This document shows positions 1-13,900 of a stretch of DNA of 64,000 nucleotides, piece by piece. The first letter of the stretch is position 1; each line of letters opens with the position of its first letter. The translations under genes were made by a program, and so were the position numbers. Source of the DNA: Pestalotiopsis fici W106-1 (lineage: Eukaryota > Ascomycota > Sordariomycetes > Amphisphaeriales > Sporocadaceae); the NCBI RefSeq assembly GCF_000516985.1, contig NW_006917095.1, forward strand, positions 2,175,077 through 2,239,076, read 5' to 3'. The notes beneath the pieces are model-generated. The model was given only the letters and a program-made list of their open reading frames with translations, did no database searches and was not told the DNA's origin.

Positions 1-1024
1 GATCCTCATGGCATGGAAAGTTGTTTGCATTGAACGCGACCATGGATACCGACATCACTGGTCAAATGCTCTGCATCCAAGCCAAAGCCTATAGTTGTCA
101 TAATCGTAAGAGTTAAAATCTCTAGACCTTCTGTACTTGAAAATGTATACATTTTGTCTATTGTTTGTGACCTATTGTAGGTATACGTCACTCATGCATG
201 TATAAACTCGATACTTCGTCATGGACTTCGTTCGTTTTGCACGGGCTGCGCAACCATGTTCATTGTACAACTTAAAGATCTCCCTGAACACATTCCGCCT
301 TTGCTACAGTAGACAGACATGAATTCCAAAAAGTGATGGTGCATATGGACCTATACTCAAAAGCCCCACCGATTTGGACAGACAGCAACCTCGACCATAA
401 TGCGCACGCCATACTGTGTCTAACTAATTGAGGCTTCGCTACCTTTTACATAGTAATGTGCCTAAACATCCAGCTCAGCCTGTGAATGGTGGAATTATCG
501 GCAGTCCCACGCCTGTCATCGGATTATTCTTGCCAGCATTTCAATACAACTGACCAATGCCGGCACGAGTTTCAAGACCCCCCAAACTCGCCTTTCCCTA
601 CTGATGGTGGGGTTGTTCGTTACAGAAGATATTGAAACAGTTCTCGACCTTTGGACTCGCCATTCAATTGACGCATCTCATTGGGTCGAGCGGATAATCT
701 CAACGTCTGCCAGGTCTCATTTATGTGAAGCAAGCTGCCCCCCCTCGATCTGGGGGCTGCCCCTCCATCAACCCGCACTGCCTACCCCGACAATATATGG
801 GCCAAGTAAATAATAGCTGGAGGCGGGGTGGCATCTCGCGTCCAAGATAAACCGATCGCTGTACAGTCGGGACGTCACTATTTTTTTTTTTCTCTCCCTC
901 TGCGATATTTTTCTCCGTCTGTACTTTTTCCTCTTCTTGTAGCTTGCTAAACATTACACTCTGAAACTCAACCTCACTGCCATACTCATTCCCCAATCAT
1001 AATCCTCCAATCAATCCCTTCAAC
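1..1024. other. Intergenic region upstream of the alcohol dehydrogenase
   Basis: I see no supportable gene. Open frames here are under about 90 codons and lack family resemblance. The last 150 bases before the ATG at 1025 carry a T/C-rich tract (roughly 880-940), which is common just upstream of starts in filamentous fungi and probably belongs to the core promoter or leader of the dehydrogenase. Confidence 0.6.
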
Positions 1025-2333
1025 ATGCCCCAGTACGACCAGTATACCGGCTTCCAGGTCAAGTCCCCCGAAACCTGGACCGAGTTCCACAAGAACGAAT
1101 TCGACGTGAAACCCTTTGGCGATTATGATGTAGAGATCAAGATTGAGGCGTGTGGCGTTTGCAGCAGTGATGTCCATACCGTTACTGGAGGTTGGGGTGA
1201 CCAACACTTTCCCTTGGCCGTCGGACACGGTAAGAAAGCATATTGACATTTTCACCTTTCCACTCCCTAGTAAGAAAATAGGTTACTGACAATAAGCGCC
1301 ATACTTAGAAATCGTCGGCAAGGCTCTCCGTGTCGGTCCCAAGGTCACCCTCATCAAGGCCGGCCAGCGTGTCGGCGTGGGCGCCCAGTCGTGGTCGTGT
1401 CTCGAGTGCCGCCAGTGCAAGAACGACAATGAGACGTACTGCGCCAAGCAAATGGACACGTTCGGCGCCGTCTGGCCCGAGACCGGCATCGTCACCCAGG
1501 GTGGTTACTCTTCGCACGTGCGAACACACGAGCACTGGTGAGTCGGAGTCGTCCCTCGCCTACCCAAAGTTGGGGCTATATAAGTAGGCCATGTTATTAA
1601 CACGCAAGCCGTAGGGTGTTCCCCATCCCGGATGCGATTCCAAGTGAGCTCGCCGCACCCATGATGTGCGCCGGCATTACAATGTACAGTCCTCTGGTCC
1701 GAAACGGCGCCGGGCCGGGCAAGAAAGTTGCCATTGTGGGGTTGGGAGGGCTTGGACACTTTGGCGTCTTGTTCGCAAAGGCTCTCGGTGCCGAGACCTG
1801 GGTCATTTCGCGTACGCACAGCAAGGAAGAGGACGCCAAGAAGATGGGTGCCGATGGTTTCCTGGCCACCGCCGACAAGGGCTGGAACGAGCCTCACAAG
1901 TGTAAGTGAAAGAATTGCGCCCCTTTTGTCATGCACCTTGCAGTATGGCTAAACAAATATTGCGACAGTGACCTTTGACCTCATTGTCTCAACTGCCAAT
2001 GCCTTTGGCGAGGAATTTGATCTGAGCGCCTACCTGTCCATCCTCGATATCCACGGCAAGTGGATCTCGGTCGGTCTTCCGGAGAATGAGACGCTCCAGA
2101 TCAAGCCGCAGGACCTCATCTCCAACGGTGTCCTCATCGGCTCGTCCCACCTCGGCAGCCGGCGGGAGATGCTGGAGATGCTCAAGTTGTCGGCCGACAA
2201 GGGCATCAAGTCGTGGGTTGAGACTGTCCCCATCAGCGCCGAGAATCTCGGCAAGACCATGCAGAGGTTGCAGAAGAATGACGTGCGCTACCGTTTTACC
2301 ATGGTCGACTATGACAAGCAGTTTGGCGCATAG
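1025..2333 (+). CDS. Zinc-dependent NADP-type alcohol dehydrogenase (cinnamyl-alcohol dehydrogenase / Adh6 group)
   Basis: Four exons (1025-1229, 1309-1537, 1615-1901, 1969-2333) join in phase to 361 residues, the usual length for medium-chain zinc dehydrogenases. The start is the first ATG after a pyrimidine tract. Near residue 45 CGVCSSDVH carries the first catalytic zinc ligand. VGHEIVGK is formed exactly across intron 1 and carries the next. CLECRQCKNDNETYC supplies the four structural-zinc cysteines. GLGGLGHFGV is the dinucleotide-binding glycine motif, and SRTHSK at the end of the second strand suggests NADP(H) rather than NAD(H). This group reduces aromatic and aliphatic aldehydes in the cytosol; the actual substrate cannot be read from sequence. 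It converges with the LtrA-like gene, with 182 bases between stops. Confidence 0.95.
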
Positions 2334-2515
2334 ATGAGTGCACATCCCAATTTGGTTCCTCAAATATCGAGACGTTTGTCGACAGAATGAAATTGATAAA
2401 ACTACGTCAAAATATGTTTCCTGAAATCATGAATTGAATTATATCAGGTATCATAATAAACACAAATTGATGAATTCACTGAGCGCTGACTCTATTCTAT
2501 ACTCATCGAGATCCT

Positions 2516-4987
2516 CTAACGCCGTCTTTCCCAGTCCTCCAAATCCGTATCCCGGTGATTCCCATTGTGCGCTTCATAATCTATGACGTCGTCAAAATCA
2601 GAGCCCGTCGACATGTAGCTCGCTCTATGAGCATTTAGGAACCCGCCCTGCTCGGGGCTCTGAGGCATCTCCATCTCGCCCCTGGATAAGTAATCGCCAG
2701 GCGTCTCTACAACCTGCGTGTGGAGATGGTGATGAACTTTCGTGTGCGTGCCATTCTCATGCTCGACGACAATGCCGCGCGGAGCCATGTCGTGCAACGC
2801 AAGGTTACTCTTGAGGTCAACCTTTTGCTCCTCTACCTCCCGGTACGTTCCCCGACCGACTACTCTACCCACAGTCCCAAGGACTGGCGGGTGTGGTACG
2901 TGGGTGAGAACGAGCACCGTAAAGTAGGACAGCAGAATCGAGGGGAGCATCCAAGACGAGCCCATAAAGGTTTCCATGTACGTCTCGTTAGTCGTCAGGA
3001 GGGGAACAAGGGACAGGCCCGTGGCGAGGGCCAGACAAATGGCCGTGCGGGCGACGTTGAAGATGGTCCAGCCCTTGCGCTTGGAAATGATGTGCATAAT
3101 GGTCAAGAACATGAGAACGATTCCGGCACAAGCAAATGCATACACAAACTATTGGGTGAGGTCAGTTCACATCCCTTGCCTGATACCCTTCTCAAAATGG
3201 GTGTCTTGTTTGAATTGAATGACTTACCACGAGAGAAAATCGAAGACCAATGGCGTGGGTGGCCTGTGTCTGTACATACTCTCCGTGATCTTCCGTCGCG
3301 CTGGTCTCTGTCTCTACTTCGGCTTCAATGCCGAACGCATTGTAAACAGCATTGACCATGGTATACAGCAACTCTTGCAGCTCATTTAGCCAGTGCTCAT
3401 AATCAGCGTCATCCGCGGCTGAGTCTTCTGTCCAAAACGAATTTGGCAGTTCCGCGATATCGCTTAAACTCTTATTGACGCCCTGCCAAGCCTCGAGCAC
3501 GTCGGCCGGCTGATACTTTGTAATAAACGGCTTAACAACGTCGCCGAGCGCCTGAGAAACTTGTGCCGACGTCGGCTCGTCGGGGAGCTTTTCCGTCACG
3601 CTAATGAGCTTGTTGATGGCCACGGCAACGGATTCCTGCACCCGGGCCCAGATGACAAACTGGTTCGAACCCTCGAGGAGAAGAACCAGGGCAATATGGA
3701 AGGGAAGGTGCAGACTTGCCCACCATACTTGATGTCGTGTCGACATGGAATCTTCCTCATGCATCCAGTCAAAGTACAGTTGAAAGATAATGTATATGAG
3801 CGCAGCAGACGAGGTCACGATTCCGATGAGGGAAGAACCTGTTCGTGTCAGAAGCTTTCATGATTTCCCGACAAAGACGTTTTACTTACTCCAGTATACG
3901 AGCTTTGCATCTTTCAAGTAGGTGTCCTTTACCACGAGTGTGACATTTTTGGCCAGAATAATGGCACCTTGGCAATAATTTTAGCATCCATGTTTTACGT
4001 TGGGAGGGTTTATTGAAAATGTACCTTCTCCAAGGACGATCAAGGTGAGGAGGTTCAGGCGTTCTCCCATGTGCGTGCCGACAAATGTCAAGATCTCACT
4101 CATCTGCGACCAACTGAGATGGAGCGCCATCTCAGTTATGCCCACGATATACCACACTATATAGACACGGCTGTTTTTGCCCTCGGCATACCGAAACGAT
4201 ATTCCGCAGTAGATGGCGGCTGCAACAAAGTGCGTAGCTGCCGTCAGGAGCATGTGTCGACTGCCCACGGCATATTTGCGAATCTGCCACGCAACTAGTC
4301 CATACTGGAGGGTTAGGGCGAGGCGCGAAAACATGAGAAAAAAGGACATGGCCCGGAAAATGGCTTGGATCTGGTGGTCGGGGTCAAAGGCTGTGCCAAT
4401 CTCGGCAAAGCCCACCATGACGCCGAGATGGACGGCTTTGCAGCATCTTTCCAGCACGCTGTCGGACGTGAACCGGACATCGTACAATGTGGTGATGAGC
4501 CACGTCGTCCAAAGAAGTCTGCACTCGTGATTAGTACTGATTTGCGAATCGTCGTCGACGAAAAAAAAAAAAAAAAAAACTCACACATAGTATCCGATAA
4601 ACGACTGTAATGACTTGAGTGTAGAGATCTCATGCACACTCGAAAAGACTGATAGGTTCGCCACGAACCAAAGATCGTAAAATAACTGTCCAGAGTCAGG
4701 ATATCAAGTCGTGGTATCCAGTCAGGTAGAGCTTCTCACCTCAAAAGTCGTTGCTGCTTCATTCTATGGTCTCGGTTCAGTCAATGCTCGTTACACTTAC
4801 TTCCAGGCAAACTCACTTTACAAAATTCGGGAACATCACGCAGCGGCCTCTTTCGTATCAGACCGTCGGCGCCCTCGTAGGTATTATCTCGGATATTCTC
4901 TGATGGCTCCACTACCCGAGTGCCGACCAACCGCAATCGGGCATTGGCATAGTCCTCATCCGAGGACGGGTGGGTGGCGTGCGGCAT
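2516..4987 (-). CDS. LtrA-like multi-pass membrane protein (low temperature requirement A family)
   Basis: Six exons read on the minus strand (4987-4817, 4685-4585, 4518-4025, 3967-3890, 3838-3228, 3148-2516) close in phase to 695 residues. Exon 2 gives LFYDLWFVANLSVFS, the family hallmark in the first membrane segment. Exon 3 carries several hydrophobic helices and ends in VLGEGAI, completed by exon 4, which matches the conserved LGE(G/S) segment. A hydrophilic loop in exon 5 is followed by further helices, and the tail is a charged cytoplasmic stretch. Bacterial LtrA was named from cold growth in Listeria; fungal members are of unknown biochemical role, so only a membrane location is supported. 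Intron 2 contains a 19-base homopolymer beside its donor. An alternative donor for exon 1 (GTAAGT, 16 bases downstream) would break the phase. Confidence 0.88.
4561..4579. repeat. 19-base poly(A) tract inside intron 2 of the LtrA-like gene
   Basis: The plus strand shows an uninterrupted run of 19 A. In the minus-strand transcript it reads as poly(U) directly after the GUGAGU donor. Its length is prone to assembly or slippage error. Confidence 0.9.
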
Positions 4988-7900
4988 AACGGGGAAACCT
5001 GATTATCTCTTTTTATTCGTCTACCACTCAAAAGATATCAAGGAAAAAGCAGGCAACAGGAGAAGAAAAAGAAAGCATACGAATCCCACAGAAATTACAC
5101 GAGAAGTGCAGAGAAAAGGCCAAGAGAGAAGGAGGCTCGTAAAAGTAGAGAAGATATATTACGAGCTAGGTGGAATCAACTAGCCAACGCCGCAACTACT
5201 CGAGAGCCGGGGGAGATTTCTCTCCTTCAACGCGCCCAGACCTCAAAGGCGGTGGGCCAGCCAGCCCGCCAGCAATCGTGGTGAAAGCTTCTCGTCTTAT
5301 GCCAAGACACGCTATCTTTGTAATTTGCTTGGGGGTGTGGTTGTTTGTCCTTTCCCGGCACTTGGATGAAATGAGATCGTGGCTTCTCTCGCGCCCAATG
5401 GGCAAAGATCGATGTGGGTTCCCGCGGCCGCTGGCTCGTAATGGGGTTGGTTTACTGCGCCCAAATCTCGTTTGAAAAGAATCGTTCCTACCTAGTCATC
5501 ACAGCAGCGGACAAAACAAACAGTCCTGGAATAAGGCTGAGCAAAGCTGAATCGAATTGTTTTGAGGGGTCTGGGCGCTCCGCGAAAGCAATAGCCAAAG
5601 ACCCTTTGATCCATAAATTTCCCTATACAGTTGGGTGATTGAGTCTAATCCATCCCCCGACTGGGGTCTAATCAACACCGGTCCCAGGACTACAATCTTA
5701 GCGGCTTCTTATTTTTAGCATTTCAGCACTTTGGGCTTCCCCCGGCTCCTTGTTCCTACTTCAATTTTGACTTGCAAAGAGACCTGAAATTATGAGGCTT
5801 CTTGCGGCCGTCTTGGTTATGGATCTTCGTTGATGATGTGCGTCAATCTGATATCCTGGGGTTAGCGGTAGCTATTCTAAGCATGCTCCGGGGGCATTGC
5901 GCCGCAACGGTTGGGAATTAATACTCCCTGTGCCAGCAATCCCGGAAAGAAAAACAGCAGACGAAACGTTCTTCTAGACACAACCGATTTCCGTGTGTTT
6001 TCCCGTGTCGGATGCAGGGTTTTAATTGAGCGAATATTGGAGACATTGCGAATGCATAGGTAGCTTCTGTCAGCATCTCGCACTCAATCATGAACAAGAA
6101 TCATGGGAGGGAGTGCGACGTCCAAAAACTCAGCTACGTTACTGCTAATATACCGGATCGGTCATGGCTGTGTTTTAAAATGTCGCCGGGAGCAAGTAAT
6201 GGCATTTGTCTTGTGTACGCAACATCTTTGCCTCGCAACATTTTGAGATATGTCCACCAATAATGCAGAATACCTCTTCGCATCGATCTAGATGGAATTG
6301 AAATGACTGAACTGAGAACCTCAATGGCGACTGTGTTCAAAAAGATGGGCATGTTCATTCGATTAGAACTTTTGTTCTTGCCGTTATAATGGTTGATCAA
6401 GAGTTGAAATCGTCTATAGGCTGAGCCATTTGTTCAATGATCATATTCATAGGTACTTATATAGACGGGAGCTGTAGTGCAGAGTCTAAATGTGGGTGAC
6501 TATGGCTATAGTAAGCCCGCAGCGAGGCTGTCTGACCCACAAGCCAGCCAATTCAGAGATCCCAGAATCAGGTGTATACGACGCTTACTGTTTAGATATA
6601 TTTTTCAGTCATGGATGTAATTATTCTGGCATGGTTGATATAAGACTGTGGATATGCTTGCATCTGGTTCTAGAGATTATAGCTGGTGTCGGTTGCGAAA
6701 GCCATATTTGTTATTAGAATTGCTCAACACGTACTCATATCTCCTAATCAACAAATACACATCCTTCAAGAATGGCTCGTCCACCACATCACTTTGTCTT
6801 CACAAAACCTGAGCATTTCGCGTGCATGACAAAGCATAGAGATGGAGCCTCAATCCATTTGTTGATAGCTAGGTACATGTTGGAATGACCACTCAATCTG
6901 TAGAGCTTTTCACTCTGCCAATGTTCCCACGCTCCACCATTGCAATTCCCGCTCATCACTCTCCTGACTACAGGCCACACGGATAGAGATGAATTAAAGG
7001 TCTTGATCGAGTGTAGTCCAATGACTATTTGTTGCCGTCATTGTCGAAGCATTTTGCTTGTATGGGGGGCCAGCTTTTGTCTCACGTCCCTGATTTATTT
7101 GACTGAATTTTCTTGTCAATTGCATCATGTCAGGAGGAAAATTCCAGACTACTTTACCAAGATCATGCAGACATGAGAGTTCATGTATAAATTCCCAGGC
7201 ATGAGATATTTGTTGCTATCTTTCTAATGGGTCTTCAGTGTCGGTCGAGTTGCTCAAGTCAGCGTATGTGAAAATATTTCTCATGTGTAGTGATAGATCA
7301 ATAGGCGGTTTTAAACAGCTATTCCTAAAGGATCATGTTATGTAACCTGTGCGACAGATATGGGTGAAACGTGAGGTGTCGTCAACCGTCACCAGACTCA
7401 CATGTCAATGCGTTTGTATTGCGAAATCACCCACATGGGACGTTTTCTACTCAGTACGTAGTGATGATTATAAAGAAGTTGGAGAGTGCAGAGAGCACCT
7501 AGTCAGAATTTCTCTATCGCTGTTGAAAAGTCTGTTCCCTCAGATGGGCAGAGAATTTCGCGGGCAATGACGATCTTGGTAATCCAGTCAATCATGGCGT
7601 GGACCATGGTAACTATCATCAATAGTCTAGAGCATGACTCGAGTGATGCGAAAGCATGAATGCACAAAGACTCTCATCACACATGATACCATTGAAAGCT
7701 GAGACAGATAATCTCCCTTTTCTCGGACTCACGGCTGAATGGCAACCCCAAGATTCCAACTTGGGCCTGGATCAGCCCCAAGACGTGACAACCACTAGGG
7801 CCGTGAAACTTGTCCCGTATTTTGAGCAATGATATCAAAGCAGCAGAGTATCTGTAGACGCGGAGCCAGCGGATTTATGGTGCTTGGCAAACATCCCATG

Positions 7901-10900
7901 ATTATTCATCTGGCGGCATCTTATCCGCGGGCATCATCTGCAGTTGACAAGAAGATGGTCACAGTCAACCCGCTTTTGAGTGGAAAGGGGGCATGGTCAT
8001 AAACCAGGAGCTTTGAGTGTTCCGGTTCAGCTTGGCCTCAGCAGGTACGGGGAGGTTGTGTGACAAGCTTGACTTGATCTGGAAGGCAGTCCACAAAGTT
8101 GCTCGTACGATCGCGGAGATCGACCAGATTACTGGTTTATTCAAAATAGAGTTTCGAGTTGCCAACTCTGCCATGCCTGGCAAATGAGAAATGAACGATA
8201 GCAAAGATACTCGCGATGTTCTAATCGCGAATCTCAACCTCACAATTCTGTAGAGAACATATTCATTGATTAAGTTCCAGCTTAAGATTATCCTATCGAA
8301 AATCAAAATTCATGAACACGCACACAACTCTGTAAGGATCCGTCCCTTCCCCATCCATATACCTCTTGTCTTGATCAATGAGAGATACTTTGTACACAGC
8401 CACAGATTCAATGGTATTGTCCATGGATAAGATCATCATCTTGTCACTATATTCGATTCCATCAAAACATCCACAACCATTAGTAATGTCATCCAATGCG
8501 GCATCTCGAGGCCACGGTAGATTGCGCTAGATACAATCCAGTGCCGTGGACCAGCCCGGTCTGCTAAATGGTATAAAGCAAACCCACTGAAGCGCGGCAT
8601 TAATGTAATTCGCCAACTTACGCGCCTATAAATGTCTCTTGTCGGGACCGGCCCTACGCACGTCGGCTCATACAAAACTCAAAAGGATAATGTGATGTCT
8701 CAATCGTACTTTTGACAGCGAGATGCCGCGTCTCGATAAGGTACACAGGTGGCTTGCATGTGATTCACCCGTTCCGACCTGCTGGGAAAAAAATGATGGA
8801 AACATCTCGTCATGTTTTCAAGACGCCATCATTGAAGCATAAACCGTCTGACTTGGGGGTCGCCACAAAAGAGAAAAAAAGGGCCCGGCGCAGAGTGAGA
8901 AGCTCAGTCAAGTCCTTTGCGGGTAGCGCTCGGATCACGGCTCGGGTTGCCTCTAATAGCTTAATGGAGTCAGTACCAGCGGATGGGATGATAGACTGGA
9001 GCTTAGGCCGAAAGATCATCCGCTGTGGCAATTGCCCACGAAGTCGTGCCTCGAGGTAGAGTCATTGCCATGGCATCATTTGTTTACTTAGGGCATTGAA
9101 GGGTCCATTTGTGGATCAGTGGGCATTGAAACACATGAGAAAATTCGAGTCTCACTGAGCGCACGCTCGCTCGCTCCCGTAGTTTTTCGTCGTGTTACGG
9201 GTATCGCGCCCAATGCTGCGTCAACGATAACCGCCTCTGGTGGTCTCGTGCCAGTCCGGCGAGCGGTGAGTTGAGGGAATAGCGAATCTGAGCTCCGGTG
9301 AAAGATCTAAGACACACATTCAGGCTTTGACGACGGAAGCGGTTAACCAAATGATTTGTTGGAAACGCTTGTACAGTTCAAGCTGGGGAGGTACGTAGGT
9401 AGCCACCTAAAGGTATGCGGATATTCAATGCTCTGCCGTGGCCATCATGTGCAGCGCGCACGTCAGAGATATCCAGGATATACCCCCCAACGATGTCCCG
9501 TTGTCGCCTGGATTGCTGTGCACCCAGCAATGTTCACGTGTCGCAACTGATGAAGCTGTCGTTGAATAGAGTGGCAGGTTCGTTACTTGGGTGGCTGGAC
9601 TGACACGTTGGCGGGGGGCGAAACGACAGCCACCCCCGGAATACCTAATCTAGGTACCTCGCTGCTTGTTAGGTATGTAGCAGATGGATCCCTCTGCCGT
9701 TGCGGTGGTAGTTTACGGTAGCCCAGCGCTGCGCTGGCAGGCGATCTTTCTCAGCTGTACTAGGAACACAGTTGTAGTGATTCATGCGCGCGGCTCAGCG
9801 ACAATTGTCGGACAGATTAGGTTGCACTTGGAGATCTGTTATTGGCAAGATCCGGTTCTTTCCCCAAGATCAGGGACAGGAGGCCCGCTGTCGAAGAGGG
9901 CAAATTCCGAATAAGGTAAACTGTCGTACATACCTAGCCATAGGTCAGGTAGTACTGGTAGTAGTACCTGATTTTGATGGGGCGAGATGCGCACTGAAAA
10001 CACGGGCCACGGCAGCACCTGAGCAACTGCAGGAGACGAGTTGTTGGGTGCATCAGCGGTAGTGTACAGGTACTGTACATGGCCCTGTGCGTTATAGGCA
10101 GCCAAGAAAGTGAGCATTTCCGGCGGGGATAAGCGCAGGGATCCGGTCGACTACCGAGACACAGCCACACGCTTTCTCTCGCAATCGTCGAATTTATATG
10201 CAGTTTCGTGTTCGCTTCTTTTTCTGACAATGCTTCTGTGGCTTGCCACCCACGATTTCATACATAGATTCGTCATTATCGTCCGTGTTGCCCTGGTCAA
10301 AAATAGAACAGTGTGTTGTGCGATTATATTCGTGGCGTGGATGACCGATGCATCAAGGTGCGCATCGGCCTTTGGCTATACATGATGATTCAGAAATATA
10401 GGAAGTACATACCGTACCTAGGAAGCCGATGCGGAAAGTCGAACGTCGGTCCACCTGTGAGATAGAAGGTAGACAACCTGACTGGTTGATAGCCTTGTGC
10501 GTCTTGTAACCATTGTGCCTTCGGATCGTCAACTCTGGAGCCTCGTCCAATTGCCGTAACATAGTACGAGTATACTATAGCCCCGACGCGGCCCTGAGCT
10601 GTACAGAGTGTCCAGAGCCTGCGTGCGCCGGGGGTCCAGGGCTTCCCGCTCTTGGTGTCAGGTCATGCTTAAGCAAGATGGGGTTCCAGCGACGAGGGGG
10701 TCAAAGAAAAAAAAAATCCAGCGCTGTCTGTGCTAGGAAGAGGATAGAATGCCCCATCTTGCGCGTCTCGTCGGCAGATCTTCTGCCCAATGGAGCCTTT
10801 AGGCGATCGAACTTGCCCGTGCAAACCACGTCTCTATTGCTACGCAGTTAGGCAGAGCATTGGGAGGGTTTCCACTACGTTGAGCCTGCAGCGTCATTAG

Positions 10901-13900
10901 GTGGACAGTGTGGTGCAGGTCAACGACAGCTTCGCATTGTACAGCGCCTGCTCAAACAAGCGTGTCGTCCAAGTCATCCTGGAATCGCCACTACGAGAAC
11001 CAAGGTTCTTACATGTGGACTCAATCATCTGTCATATGGCACGTACCGAAAATCTACTCCATAAGTTGGTCCTTGTCCTGATCCACGACTGGCATGTTGC
11101 AATGCAGAATTCAAGGGATTTTAAGCGCAAAGTGGATTGAATTCTTTTTTTCCTGGATGCCAGAAGCCCCAGGACCCTATGGCAATCAGCATTGTGAGTC
11201 AAACAGACACAACAAAAAGAAAAGCACTGCCCACTGCCCCCATGCCAGTGGGTTGCATGGCCGTTGCAACCCGGAAAAGAGGTCGGCTCGGGGCCGCCGT
11301 CAGTGGGGCTTGAAACCCCAATAACCGTACCGCCAGCAACCCCACCACTGCCACCCATTTCAGACCCCCAGTGCGGCCTCGGCTGCCTCTTGAGGTAGTG
11401 CGACATGCCCTGAATGGACACCGAGTAGCATGAAAGCAGCACAATTGCGGCCGGTTACAAGCTGCTGACTACGACGGTTGTGTGCACACAGATATGATGA
11501 TTGCCTTATATGGTGATGCGACTGTACGGGTAAAAGTCAATACTACATAGATCGTCATACCATGCCAATATTATACCTTTTTTGACCGAGACCGGAATTG
11601 CTCAGCCTGCAGAGTCTAATCGAGTCTAATTGACAGTAGTCGCCGCCAGCAGCAGTATGAATGTTTGTAAGTAAGCTTGGACAAATTCACTGTTAGCAGT
11701 GCAGCCAAAAATAGAAAGAAAGAAAAAGGTTTGTGCATGATGTCCTCCAGGCACGCATTGTAATTGTTTCTCTCTCTTTAACATCTGCTTTTGAATTACC
11801 ACTTTATTTAGTCGGTGGCCAATTCACATGCGAAAATCTCAACAAAGATATTCTTGGATAGAAAAACGTCACAATACATGCAGATTTCACACAAGTTGAT
11901 TGTTTCGACAGGTGACTATTTTTTGAACCGCTAATTGCCGTCTCGGTACAATTGGTGCCGGGATCTTGTTTCTCCCTCTCACGATCACGCGAAGGTCGTT
12001 GATGATGGAGAGGATTACCGTTGGAGCGAGTCTCGTGGTCAGATGACCGCGACCCCATGTAGGAGAAATCTTCTCATCACGTCGAACATTGTCGTCCAGC
12101 CATGTCTTACCATATCATGCATTATACCGTCACAGAAGTTATCACGGCCCTTTTTGTGAATATCTCGCAGACTGGGATGTAGGCTGTTGCTCTGCTGAGT
12201 CTCGACTTTTTTTTTTTCCCTGACTCATGACCATCCTGGTTTTGTAGTGCAATCGCGGGGCCCATGCTAATGTGCAGATCACTGAGCCAGACCTTTTCGT
12301 CCAAATGCCTTCGGCAACAACACGGTGTCATTCACATCGACGTGCAACCTAATCCTGGGAGAAAATTGTTCTTGTACGAAGTCAATATCGTTGAATATCC
12401 AGTGGAAAGCATTAGTCTTTGCACCATGTAGTGCGGCGCACATCCAGCAGCTAGCGATGTATGTAGGAGAATCCGGAAAGGGAAAGCCCTATACACAATC
12501 CTTCGTACCCCTTGATCCGTTTTGAGCAAGCTTCAAACTGGACAAGATGACACTTTTCTACTTTTGAAAGGTCGAGATTGATCAAAGACGCCTCATCTCT
12601 TCCCTTGTCTCCATGTTCTCTCCTGCCATAATCAAAAATCCTTCCTGTTTGGCAGGGTCCTCGTACACCTTTGCGGGGAGGGTTTCGAGCAATCGAGGGT
12701 ATTCCTGATTTTCTCGAATTTCCAACCAATGAAAATTTGGCCTTTTCTTACCCACCCTGGCCGACTAGACATTCTGCCCACGAGCCAATGAGAAGTCAAA
12801 AGTGGCCTTTCACCTCTTGGTTCACCTTGAGCCGTCTGCGACTAGCAAGGAGTCGTACCCTGGTCATATAGCAATGATAGGCTATAAACCGCCGATGCCC
12901 GCTTGCTGAACCTCGACTTAAGACTATTATGCTACCTTTTGTTCTCCATCATGGGGTCAGACCACCATCACTGACGGCCGACTGACGACGAAATTTTCTT
13001 CTACCCTCCCTTCTCTCCTCTCTCTCCTCTCCTCGCGTCTGGTCTCGTCTCGACCGGGAACTGTAGTCGTCTCCGCGCGGCATCCGTTTCCTTTGACGCG
13101 ACTAGTTTGTGCTGCCAAAGCTGCCCGGGGGCACCAAATAAGCGCCCCCGGTAGTCGTTCGACTGAGTTTGCTACTATGTAATCAACCAGTCCATCTCGT
13201 TTCCCATTTTACTCAGTAGTACAGTACCTACTATATTGACGAGTACCACCATGCGGGTCGTTGGCGGGTCGGTTTCGAATAAGAGTCTGGCCCCAAGACA
13301 ACTACTATTCCCATTCGTCTGGAAGCTGGACGAGCAACTTCCGAATTGTCGACAGCTTCGCAGGAACTAGAAACCACCTTGCAGCAAACATCGTCGCATT
13401 GCTCGAGCAAGCCCGTTTCGAGCCAATGCTAGGTCTAAGGGGCCAAACCGGCCAGACCGTACGGGGACCTTGACTCCTGCCGTAGGAGACTTTTATGCAT
13501 TCCGTTCTCGATGACCTCGTTGGACAGCCGCCGTCCAACAAAGGACAGATTGCGCAGGTCGTCATCTTACTTAACCTCCACTCTTCCGATTGCATGGTCT
13601 CATGTCAGATCCAATGCGGTTGGGACTATGAGAAAGCACATGTGTGTTGTTGATCTAGTAGTAGCTGAAAAGAAAAGAATATTGTACCTAGACTACCTAC
13701 CTGCCAACCGCCGTACCTACCTGCCTCAATGCAAGTCATCGAAATATCGTTCCCCCGGTATCGTACTGCATTAGTTAGCCTGCAGCTACGGCCTTCTATG
13801 ACATGGGATAGCCGCTTTCGTTCTTTTCTTCTGGATGAGATGAGATGAACGCAAGGGCCTGCATCGATGATCACTACTGCTGCAAGGCCCTTACCAATTA

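Noticed and set aside
8712..9059. 115-codon plus-strand frame in the 11.8 kb block
   Set aside because: Mixed low-bias codons and Lys/Arg runs from A/G-rich DNA. No support for a gene.
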